In this document: positions 1 to 6,611 of the stretch, piece by piece
Numbering within the stretch: the stretch's first letter is position 1
How the letters are laid out: every line of letters starts with the position of its first letter
DNA from: Hyphomicrobiales bacterium
GTDB lineage: Bacteria > Pseudomonadota > Alphaproteobacteria > Rhizobiales > Aestuariivirgaceae
Reading direction: 5' to 3'
NCBI GenBank assembly: GCA_012032065.1
Contig: JAAURV010000178.1
Span: forward strand, 1 to 6,681
Length of the DNA: 6,681 nt
Position numbers and translations under genes: made by a program
The notes under the pieces: model-generated
Databases searched by the model: none
What the model was told of the DNA's origin: nothing
What the model saw: only the letters and a program-made list of their open reading frames with translations

Positions 1-40
1 CCGCTGTTTTCCCGCGAGCCCTTATCTAAACCCGCGTATA

Positions 41-64
41 GCGCGGCCGTTGCATGAGCCGCGC
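41..64 (+). promoter_or_regulatory. Stem-loop in the livH leader
   Basis: GCGCGGC (41-47) and GCCGCGC (58-64) are perfect reverse complements separated by 10 nt, giving a 7-bp GC-only hairpin that ends 32 nt before the livH start codon. It could be a leader structure or an operator-like inverted repeat. No T-run follows, so it is not an intrinsic terminator. In GC-rich DNA such a stem can arise by chance. I see no convincing -35/-10 pair within the 96 nt present, and the promoter may lie upstream of the window. Confidence 0.3.
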
Positions 65-96
65 GCATAACGGCGCAAGCGAAACACAGGGGGCGC

Positions 97-1030
<934 letters not shown>

Positions 1031-1032
1031 TC

Positions 1033-2442
1033 ATGGCAGCGACCGCAAAAGACACGGCGTTCAAAGCGGAGTCCCGCAACCTCTCGCCGCAGGAAATCGC
1101 ACGCGACCTGATCGGCACGGCGATCATCACGCTCCTGCTGCTGATCCCCATCGTGTTCTACCGGACGGTGATGAACCAGGGCACGTTGCTTCTGCAAACG
1201 CGCCTGCCGCTGGTCCTCGGCCTTACCGCCGCCGTGGTGGTTGGCCGCTTGCTGCTTCATCTCTTTGTCTGGCAGCGCGCGCCCGAAGCGGGCCGCGCAT
1301 CAACGGCGTCAGCAACGCGAACGGATTGGCGAGAGACCGTCGGAAAGTGGATCGGCCCTGCCATGCTGGTGGCTGCGATCTTCCTGCCCTGGATCGTGCA
1401 GTTCATTCCGGGCTGGGAGCGGCGCGGGCTTGGCATCGCCATCTACATCATGTCCTATATCATGCTGGCCTGGGGACTGAACATCGTCGTCGGCCTCGCC
1501 GGACTGCTCGATCTCGGCTACGTCGCCTTCTATGCGGTGGGTGCCTACACCTACGCGCTCCTGACCACGGTCTATATGCCGCTGTGGTTTGGCGAAGGCA
1601 TCGTGCCCTGGACCTTCTATATCGTTCTGCCGCTCGCGGGACTGCTCGCGGCGCTATGGGGCGTGATCCTCGGATTTCCGGTTCTTCGCCTCCGTGGCGA
1701 CTATCTCGCCATCGTGACGCTGGCCTTCGGCGAAATCATCCGGCTCGTTCTCATCAACTGGTTCTGGTTCACCAAGGGCCCGCAAGGCATCAACGTGCCG
1801 AAGGCTACCTTCTTCGGACTTCCGTTCGCGGACGAGCCCGGAAGCTTCTCGGACTTCTTCGGCATTCCGTACAATCGCCTGCACTTCTTCTTCTTCCTCT
1901 ATTACGTCATTCTGGGATTGGCGCTGCTTACCTACGCAATGACGAACCGATTGCGGCGCCTGCCGATCGGGCGCGCCTGGGAAGCGCTGCGCGAAGACGA
2001 GATCGCCTGCCGGGCTCTTGGCATCAACACGACCAGCACGAAGCTTACCGCCTTCGCCATCGGCGCCATGTTCGGCGGGTTCTCGGGATCGTTCTTCGCC
2101 GCCAGGCAAGGCTTCGTCTCGCCCGAGTCCTTCGTCTACATCGAGTCGGCCTTGATCCTCGCCATCGTGGTGCTGGGCGGCCTTGGCTCGCAGCTCGGTA
2201 TCGTCTTCGCGGCGATCCTGATCATGGGGTCGTTCGAGCTGTTCCGCGAACTCGGATTCCTCCAGGCGATCCTGCCCGAAGGCGTCGAGCCTATCCAGTT
2301 CCGCATGCTCTGCGTCGGCCTCGGCATGGTGCTGATGATGCGCTTTAGGCCGCGCGGACTGGTGACAAGGCGCGATCCCACCGTCTATCTGAAAGAGAAG
2401 AAAGCCGTGTCCGCCGATCTCGTTTCGCAGGGGCATGGCTGA
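1033..2442 (+). CDS. livM: LivM, branched-chain amino acid ABC transporter permease
   Basis: Second permease subunit of the LIV importer, intact at 469 aa. The ATG at 1033 lies 2 nt after the livH stop and is preceded by GGAAAAGG (1018-1025). The upstream in-frame extension is a shadow inside livH. Residues 1-30 are hydrophilic, followed by hydrophobic segments near 28-43, 57-79 and 106-125. The LivM core begins near 134, with GLAGLLDLGYVAFYAVGAY at about 154-172 and LRLRGDYLAIVTLAFGEIIR at about 218-237. The ATPase-contacting loop is GRAWEALREDEIACRALGIN (313-332). The C-terminal membrane region ends RFRPRGLVTRRDPT (437-450), followed by a short charged tail. It is somewhat longer than E. 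coli LivM (about 425 aa), mainly at the N-terminus. Its TGA overlaps the livG ATG by one base (TGATG), which suggests translational coupling. Confidence 0.95.
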   Translation: MAATAKDTAFKAESRNLSPQEIARDLIGTAIITLLLLIPIVFYRTVMNQGTLLLQTRLPLVLGLTAAVVVGRLLLHLFVWQRAPEAGRASTASATRTDWRETVGKWIGPAMLVAAIFLPWIVQFIPGWERRGLGIAIYIMSYIMLAWGLNIVVGLAGLLDLGYVAFYAVGAYTYALLTTVYMPLWFGEGIVPWTFYIVLPLAGLLAALWGVILGFPVLRLRGDYLAIVTLAFGEIIRLVLINWFWFTKGPQGINVPKATFFGLPFADEPGSFSDFFGIPYNRLHFFFFLYYVILGLALLTYAMTNRLRRLPIGRAWEALREDEIACRALGINTTSTKLTAFAIGAMFGGFSGSFFAARQGFVSPESFVYIESALILAIVVLGGLGSQLGIVFAAILIMGSFELFRELGFLQAILPEGVEPIQFRMLCVGLGMVLMMRFRPRGLVTRRDPTVYLKEKKAVSADLVSQGHG

Positions 2443-3404
2443 TGACGGCTGCCTGGTCCCACGACCCCGAACTGAAGGTCCAGCACCTTACGATGCGCTT
2501 CGGCGGACTGACCGCCATCGGCGATCTCTCCTTCGACGCCGGCCGCAAGCAGATCACCGCGCTGATCGGCCCCAATGGCGCCGGCAAGACCACGGTGTTC
2601 AACTGCATCACCGGTTTCTACAAGCCGACCGAAGGCCTGATCGTGCACCGTCATCCGGGCGGACAGGAGTTCCTGCTCGAACGGATGGACGATTTCCGCA
2701 TCACGCGGCATTCCAAGGTGGCGCGGACGTTCCAGAACATCCGGCTGTTCGGCGGCATGACGGTTCTCGAAAATCTGATGGTGGCGCAGCACAATGTCTT
2801 GATGGCCGCGTCCAACTGGACGGTCGGCGGCCTCTTCGGTTCGCCGCGCTATCGCCACAAGGAAGCCGAGGCGATCGAGCGGTGCAAGCACTGGCTCAAC
2901 AAGACGGGTTTGATCGACCGTGCCGACGATCCTGCCGCCGATCTTCCCTATGGCGCCCAACGCCGTCTCGAGATCGCGCGCGCCATGTGCACCGAGCCCC
3001 GTCTTCTCTGCCTCGACGAGCCGGCGGCGGGACTCAATCCGCGCGAGTCGGACGAACTCAACAAGCTGTTGCTGTCGATCCGCGACGAAGAGAATGTCGC
3101 CATCCTGCTCATCGAACACGACATGAGCGTGGTGATGGGCATTTCCGACCACATCGTGGTGCTCGATTACGGGCGCAAGATTTCCGACGGTACTCCCGCC
3201 GAAATCAAAGCCGACCCCGCCGTGATCCGCGCCTATCTGGGCGTCGACGACGAACAGGAGGCCCCCGCCGCCGTGCAGGCCGACATCGCCAAGTCGATCG
3301 CCGAGCCGCCGCCTCCACCACTTACGATCGCGAAAAATGCGCGCAAGCCGGTGATTGCGAAAAAGAGACCCGAGCCGGTAAAACACAAGGGAGGCCGCAA
3401 ATGA
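2442..3404 (+). CDS. livG: LivG, branched-chain amino acid ABC transporter ATP-binding protein
   Basis: Cytoplasmic ATPase that pairs with LivF to power LIV uptake; 320 aa. Walker A is GPNGAGKT (43-50), the Q-loop Gln is in TFQNIRLF (Q98), and the signature is LPYGAQRRLEIARA (168-181), a variant familiar from alphaproteobacterial LivG. Walker B is LLCLDE (188-193) with AAGLNPRE after it, and the switch His is in IEHDMS (H226). The start overlaps the livM stop by one base, with AGGGG (2429-2433) 8 nt upstream. The conserved domain ends near ADPAVIRAYLGVDD (about 257-270). It is followed by a roughly 50-residue tail rich in Ala, Pro and then Lys/Arg, including five consecutive Pro (289-293). 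That makes the protein longer than E. coli LivG (about 255 aa). The TGA overlaps the livF ATG by four bases (ATGA). Confidence 0.95.
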   Translation: MTAAWSHDPELKVQHLTMRFGGLTAIGDLSFDAGRKQITALIGPNGAGKTTVFNCITGFYKPTEGLIVHRHPGGQEFLLERMDDFRITRHSKVARTFQNIRLFGGMTVLENLMVAQHNVLMAASNWTVGGLFGSPRYRHKEAEAIERCKHWLNKTGLIDRADDPAADLPYGAQRRLEIARAMCTEPRLLCLDEPAAGLNPRESDELNKLLLSIRDEENVAILLIEHDMSVVMGISDHIVVLDYGRKISDGTPAEIKADPAVIRAYLGVDDEQEAPAAVQADIAKSIAEPPPPPLTIAKNARKPVIAKKRPEPVKHKGGRK

Positions 3405-4123
3405 GCGACATTCTCCTGCGTGGCACGGGTGTCGAAACTTTCTACGGAAAGATTCAGGCGCTCAAGGGCATCGACTTCGAAGTGCGCAACGGCGAGATCG
3501 CCACGCTCATCGGCTCCAATGGCGCCGGCAAATCGACGCTGATGATGACGATCTTCGGTTCGCCCCGCGCAAGGTCCGGCAAGATCGAATTCGACGGCCA
3601 CGACATCACCCAGCTTCCGACTCATGACATCGCCAGGCGCGGCATCGCGCAATCTCCGGAAGGCCGCCGCATCTTCCCGCGCATGACGGTTTTGGAAAAC
3701 CTGCAAATGGGCGCCACCGTCAACAAGATGGCATTCTTCGACGAAGACGTGGGACAGGTCTACAAGCTCTTCCCCATACTCGAGAAACGCTCCATGCAGC
3801 GCGCCGGCACATTGTCGGGCGGCGAACAGCAGATGCTGGCCATCGGCCGGGCATTGATGGCGCGCCCTCGCCTCCTGCTTCTCGACGAGCCGTCGCTGGG
3901 ACTCGCACCCATCATCGTGAAGGCGATCTTCGAGGCGATCCGGGAGCTCAATGCCTCGCGGGGCCTTAGCGTGTTCCTGGTCGAACAGAACGCTTTCCAC
4001 GCTCTGAGGCTCGCGCACCGCGCCTATGTGATGGTGAACGGCAGGATCACCATGACCGGCACCGGCAAGGAACTTCTGGCCAAGCCGGAGGTTCGCGCCG
4101 CCTATCTCGAAGGAGGACACTGA
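3401..4123 (+). CDS. livF: LivF, branched-chain amino acid ABC transporter ATP-binding protein
   Basis: Second cytoplasmic ATPase of the LIV importer, intact at 240 aa, the usual LivF size. Walker A is GSNGAGKS (38-45). The Q-loop lies in AQSPEGRRIFPRMTVLENL (Q84), a LivF hallmark. The signature is LSGGEQQ (138-144) and Walker B is LLLLDE (158-163), followed by PSLGLAP. The switch-His position reads VEQNAFHAL, with Gln (Q196) instead of His; E. coli LivF has the same VEQN substitution, so this is a family trait and not a lesion. The start at 3401 lies inside the livG stop (ATGA) and has AAGGGAGG (3387-3394) 6 nt upstream. The frame stays open far upstream across livG, but that stretch is only a shadow. 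The stop overlaps the next ATG by one base. Confidence 0.95.
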   Translation: MSDILLRGTGVETFYGKIQALKGIDFEVRNGEIATLIGSNGAGKSTLMMTIFGSPRARSGKIEFDGHDITQLPTHDIARRGIAQSPEGRRIFPRMTVLENLQMGATVNKMAFFDEDVGQVYKLFPILEKRSMQRAGTLSGGEQQMLAIGRALMARPRLLLLDEPSLGLAPIIVKAIFEAIRELNASRGLSVFLVEQNAFHALRLAHRAYVMVNGRITMTGTGKELLAKPEVRAAYLEGGH

Positions 4124-4493
4124 TGTCTTTCTTTCTCGAACATCCCGATGCCAAGGGCGTGATCCAGTTCGTGGTCTTCACCCTTATCCTGGGCGGCGGC
4201 GCTGCCTTCATGGCCGGCGCGCCCTGGCGATAGGCTGGAAACCCTTGGGACTCCTCGCCTTCTATATGCTGCTCTTTACGGCGGGTCTGCGTTTTCTCGA
4301 TTACGCGCTGTTCCAGAGCGATCTGCTCTCGCTCAAATATTACATCAGCCATGGCTTGGTGGTCATGGGGCTGGCATGGCTCGGCTACCGGCTTACCCGG
4401 GTCAGCCAGATGGTGACCCAATATCCGTGGCTCTACGAGAGGTCAGGTCCTTTCGCCTGGAAGGACAAGGCCCGCGAAGGAGCCGCGAAGTGA
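4123..4493 (+). CDS. DUF6867-like small membrane protein (one apparent frameshift)
   Basis: A small membrane protein of unknown function that resembles, from memory, the DUF6867 family found after livF in Rhizobiales-type LIV operons. The ATG overlaps the livF stop (TGATG) and follows AAGGAGG (4110-4116) by 6 nt. Frame 1 reads MSFFLEHPDAKGVIQFVVF and on to a premature TAG at 4231. The sequence continues in frame 3 as RALAIGWKPLGLLAFYMLL to the TGA at 4491-4493. One missing base near 4209-4220 restores 124 codons (123 aa). In the restored protein, hydrophobic segments lie at about 12-32, 41-60 and 74-91. The C-terminus carries the family-like block TRVSQMVTQYPWLYERSGPF (92-111). The operon position suggests an accessory role in LIV transport. 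The family assignment is fairly firm, the role is not. Confidence 0.75.
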
Positions 4494-4514
4494 AATTGCG
4501 AAGGAGCGGAATTC

Positions 4515-4553
4515 ATGCATTTCCCCTTCCCAATCCTGCGCCTTTGGGCTTGA
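4515..4553 (+). CDS. Candidate 12-codon leader mini-ORF upstream of the binding protein gene
   Basis: An ATG at 4515 is preceded at 8 nt by AAGGAG (4501-4506), as good a ribosome site as any in the window. The frame encodes MHFPFPILRLWA and stops at 4551-4553. It starts 22 nt after the DUF6867-like stop, and its last four codons lie in the 5' arm of the 4541-4566 stem-loop. This is the geometry expected if translation of the mini-ORF affected folding. Three of 12 residues are Leu/Ile, not a striking run, so classical amino-acid attenuation is only a possibility. It may be chance. No homology is claimed. Confidence 0.25.
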   Translation: MHFPFPILRLWA

Positions 4554-4566
4554 ATGGGCTCAAGGG
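4541..4566 (+). promoter_or_regulatory. Intercistronic stem-loop before the binding protein gene
   Basis: CCTTTGGGC (4541-4549) can pair with GCTCAAGGG (4558-4566) over 9 bp, including two G-T wobbles, leaving an 8-nt loop. No T-run follows, so it is not a standard terminator. It lies 45 nt before the start codon of the binding protein gene. Stem-loops between transporter genes and the more highly expressed binding protein gene often act in mRNA processing or partial termination. That role here is inference. It overlaps the end of the candidate mini-ORF. Confidence 0.4.
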
Positions 4567-4611
4567 GCATGACACCCCGAAACGGTTTGGAAATACACAG
4601 GGAGATACTAA

Positions 4612-5728
4612 ATGAAGAAAATTCTCATGTCGGGCATCGCGCTCGGCTTTGCCGCAGCGCTCAGCGCCTCGACGGCGCTGGCCGACATCATGGTGGCCAC
4701 GGTCGGCCCGATCACGGGCGACCTCGCGGCCCTTGGCGAACAATACAAGCGCGGCGCCACCTTGGCGGTTCGCCGACCTTTAACGCCGCGGGCGGCGTCC
4801 TTGGCGAAAAGCTCGTGCTGGAAATCGGTGACGATGCCTGCGTGCCGGAACAGCCTCGCGCGTGGCCGAGCAGATGGCGTCCAAGGGCGTTCAGTTCGTG
4901 GCCGGCCATCTCTGCTCGGGATCGTCGATCCCGGCTTCGAAGATCTATCTCGAAGAAAACATCCTGCAGATCACGCCCGCCTCCACGAACCCGAAGTTCA
5001 CGGATGAAGGCGGCTGGAACGTCGCCCGCGTCTGCGGGCGTGACGACGCTCAGGGCGCGGTAGCCGGCGCATTCCTCGCCAAAAACTATGCGGGCAAGAA
5101 AGTCGCCATCATCGATGACAAGTCGGCTTACGGCAAAGGCCTCGCCGACGAAACCCGGAAGGCCATGAATGCCGCTGGCCTCACCGAGGTTCTCAACGAG
5201 TCCTATAATCCCGGCGAAAAGGATTATTCGGCTCTCGTGTCGAAGATGAAGGACGCCGGCGTGGACGCTGTTTACGTGGGCGGTTATCACACGGAAGGCG
5301 CACTCATCCTGAAGCAGATGCGCGAACAGGGATCCAAGGCCCAGATGCTCTCCGGCGACTCGATGAACAACGCCGAGTTTTGGACCATTGCCGGCGAAGC
5401 CGCTACGGGCATGATCTTCACCTTCGCGCCGGAACCGCGGAACTTTCCGGAAGCCAAGGCCATCGTCGAGAAGTTCAAGGCTGACGGTTACGATCCTGAA
5501 GGCTACACGCTGTACACCTACGCCGCTTTCGAAATGTACAAGCAGGCCGCCGAAGCGGTCGGCAGCAAGGACAACAAGAAAATCGCCGAATGGCTGCGTG
5601 CCGGCAACCCGATGAAGACAGTCCTTGGCGAGCTCAAGCTTGACGCCAAGGGCGACATCGTCGGCGCCAAGTATGTCTGGTACAAGTTTGCCAACGGCAC
5701 CTACGCCGAGGATCCGTCGATCCAGTAA
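4612..5728 (+). CDS. livK: Periplasmic branched-chain amino acid-binding protein (two apparent frameshifts)
   Basis: Substrate-binding protein of the LIV importer; it captures Leu/Ile/Val or related amino acids and delivers them to LivHM. Whether it matches livJ or livK cannot be told. The ATG at 4612 follows GGGAGA (4600-4605). MKKILMSGIALGFAAALS begins a Sec signal peptide, with likely cleavage after ALA (residue 24). The mature part begins DIMVATVGPITGDLAALGEQ. Frame 1 runs to about 4768, frame 3 (FNAAGGVLGEKLVLEIGDDA) from about 4779 to 4862, then frame 2 to the stop at 5726-5728. Restoring frame gives about 371-372 aa, normal for the family. The two Cys in DDAC and GHLC then fall 25 residues apart, matching the disulfide pair of E. 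coli LIV-binding protein. TPASTNP and YVGGYHTEG correspond to ligand-pocket segments of that family. I infer a complete gene with two base-level errors or recent lesions. It ends just before the terminator. Confidence 0.9.
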
Positions 5729-5735
5729 ATACCGA

Positions 5736-5753
5736 TTTCAGGTTCGCCTGAAA
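5736..5753 (+). promoter_or_regulatory. Perfect hairpin with TTCG loop just after the binding protein gene
   Basis: TTTCAGG and CCTGAAA form a perfect 7-bp stem closed by a TTCG tetraloop, 7 nt after the stop codon. It has no T-run of its own and stands 2 nt before the intrinsic terminator. It probably protects the 3' end of the mRNA or assists termination; this is inferred. Confidence 0.6.
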
Positions 5754-5755
5754 CG

Positions 5756-5788
5756 AACCCGCGTGGAGATCGATCCGCGCGGGTTTTT
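5756..5788 (+). terminator. Rho-independent terminator of the liv operon
   Basis: AACCCGCG (5756-5763) pairs with CGCGGGTT (5778-5785). The stem continues inward through a T-G wobble and GGA/TCC to a GATCGA loop, giving 12 bp in all. A run of five T (5784-5788) follows at once. It lies 27 nt after the binding protein stop and 14 nt before the 3' end of the convergent - strand gene. The reverse strand lacks a comparable T-run, so it mainly serves the liv operon. Confidence 0.9.
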
Positions 5789-5802
5789 ATTTGGCCTGGG
5801 GC

Positions 5803-6168
5803 TCAGTAGCACCAGCGGCCCGGCCAGCAATCGTCGTAGTACCAGATGGTGCTGCGGCGATAGATCAGCACCGGCCCGTCATAATAATGGTGGCGGCGCG
5901 GATGCCAGGAGTAACTGGCATACGGACTCCAGTACCGCACCCGCGGATGATACCCGTAATAGCTGTGGCCACGGCGCTTCATCCTGTGCCGCTTGTACCC
6001 GTGCTTGCGGAACCGCTTTTTCTTGTAGTGGATTTGCGTTGCGAGACTTGCGCCATCGAAGGCGCTCGCTTGCGCCTTTGCGGCGCCAGCGACACCTGCC
6101 TGACCCGTGCTTGCGCCGATCAAAAGCGCGGCTGCGACAGGCAACGCATACTTCAACATTCCAAACAT
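5803..6168 (-). CDS. Small secreted, highly basic Tyr/Arg/His-rich protein of unknown function
   Basis: A 121-aa protein that I do not recognise as a named family. I chose the ATG at 6168-6166 because GGGAGAAG (6180-6173) lies at correct spacing upstream and a signal peptide begins there (MFGMLKYALPVAAALLIGAS, then TGQAGVAGA). A longer in-frame extension lacks such signals. Cleavage is likely around residues 24-30. Residues 48-67 are very basic (HYKKKRFRKHGYKRHRMKRR). Residues 68-110 are rich in Tyr, Trp, His and Arg with repeated YY/SY/GY pairs. The C-terminus contains CWPGRWC (C114 and C120), a possible disulfide. Small exported cationic proteins of this kind are common in Rhizobiales and mostly uncharacterised. 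Envelope, nucleic-acid or polyanion binding is conceivable but unproven. It is convergent to the liv operon and divergent from the RAM-domain gene. Confidence 0.7.
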   Translation of the reverse strand: MFGMLKYALPVAAALLIGASTGQAGVAGAAKAQASAFDGASLATQIHYKKKRFRKHGYKRHRMKRRGHSYYGYHPRVRYWSPYASYSWHPRRHHYYDGPVLIYRRSTIWYYDDCWPGRWCY

Positions 6169-6172
6169 GATA

Positions 6173-6180
6173 CTTCTCCC
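6173..6180 (-). promoter_or_regulatory. Ribosome binding site deciding the start of the - strand gene
   Basis: Read on the - strand, GGGAGAAG precedes the ATG at 6168-6166, with 7 nt between GGGAG and the start codon. It sits directly before the signal peptide start and supports this shorter start over the upstream in-frame extension. Confidence 0.65.
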
Positions 6181-6215
6181 TGCCAACTCGTGGCACTGCG
6201 AAGCCCCCCGGCTTC
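6181..6215 (-). promoter_or_regulatory. Two small inverted repeats in the leader of the - strand gene
   Basis: TGCCA-actcg-TGGCA (6181-6195) is an interrupted palindrome directly next to the ribosome site. GAAGCC-cccc-GGCTTC (6200-6215) is a perfect 6-bp hairpin with a 4-nt loop. Both lie in the presumed 5' leader of the secreted-protein gene, within the 147-nt divergent intergenic region 6169-6315. They may be operators or an RNA leader structure. The rest of that region holds C-rich runs and no promoter I can call with confidence; TTGACC at about 6262 is a weak -35-like hint for the + strand gene. Confidence 0.35.
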
Positions 6216-6301
6216 TGGCGTTAACCATACCCCCCTCCCCCGGCCTTGAACAGGCCCGCGGTTGACCAATGCCGCGATGCGGTAGAGCATGGCCAAAACC
6301 T

Positions 6302-6306
6302 GGAGG
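6302..6306 (+). promoter_or_regulatory. Ribosome binding site deciding the start of the RAM-domain gene
   Basis: GGAGG lies 9 nt before the ATG at 6316. The alternative in-frame ATG at 6289 has no comparable site, and its extra residues (MAKTWRLGG) are not part of the domain. This supports the shorter start. Confidence 0.7.
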
Positions 6307-6315
6307 CTTGGCGGC

Positions 6316-6552
6316 ATGCGCGCGTTCTTTGTTCAGATCAAATGCGATCTCGGAAAATCCTACGAGGTCGCAACCGCGATCGCCGACGCGGAGATTGCGT
6401 CGGAAATCTATTCGACAGCTGGCGGGTGGGATTTGCTGGTGAAGTTCTACTTGCGCGAAGAGGAAGACGTGGGCCGCTTCATTGCCGAGAAAGTGCAGAC
6501 CATCCCGGGCATTCGCGATACCTATACGATCATCACGTTTCAGGCGTTTTGA
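6316..6552 (+). CDS. Stand-alone Lrp/AsnC ligand-binding (RAM) domain protein
   Basis: A 78-aa protein that matches the C-terminal effector-binding domain of Lrp/AsnC regulators but has no helix-turn-helix. It begins MRAFFVQIKCDLGKSYEVAT and contains EIYSTAGGWDLLVKFY, with the G-x-x-D-L-L-V core strand, and PGIRDTYTIITFQAF at the end. These are the typical elements of the alpha-beta RAM sandwich. Single-domain proteins of about this size are widespread in alphaproteobacteria. In the family the domain binds amino acids and drives dimer/octamer assembly, so this one may sense an amino acid or modulate a full-length Lrp. That is inference. It is not in the liv operon: it lies beyond a convergent gene and is transcribed divergently from it. 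Confidence 0.88.
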   Translation: MRAFFVQIKCDLGKSYEVATAIADAEIASEIYSTAGGWDLLVKFYLREEEDVGRFIAEKVQTIPGIRDTYTIITFQAF

Positions 6553-6611
6553 GTTCCATTGAAACGTATGAACGCAAGAAACCGTCGAACCGCTTCGTTG
6601 CAAGACTTCGC

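Noticed and set aside
1..60. Promoter-like words (TTATCT at 22, TATAGC at 37)
   Set aside because: No partner -35 at acceptable spacing lies in the sequence available, so a promoter cannot be supported.
1654..2436. 260-codon open frame on the - strand, antisense to livM
   Set aside because: Charged, low-information translation opposite a well-conserved permease; a shadow.
2385..3386. 333-codon open frame on the - strand, antisense to livG
   Set aside because: It is a shadow frame common in GC-rich coding DNA. The + strand has all LivG motifs, and the antisense translation shows no recognisable domain.
2435..3400. Apparent long N-terminal extension of LivF through livG
   Set aside because: The livF frame happens to be open across livG, but its translation there is Arg-rich shadow sequence. 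The ATG at 3401 with AAGGGAGG is the real start.
3959..4020. Missing switch His in LivF (VEQN in place of VEHD)
   Set aside because: The same substitution is present in E. coli LivF, so it is a family feature and not a defect.
3233..4120. 295-codon open frame on the - strand, antisense to livF
   Set aside because: Same reasoning: it mirrors LivF codons, and no credible ribosome site or domain is seen.
6195..6220. Similarity on the - strand (GAAGCCGGGGGGCT) to the left arm of the terminal inverted repeat (GAAGCCGAGGGGCT)
   Set aside because: Too short and G-rich to claim common origin; the flanks do not match.
6289..6315. Upstream in-frame ATG for the RAM-domain protein
   Set aside because: It lacks a good ribosome site, and GGAGG is correctly spaced for the ATG at 6316.
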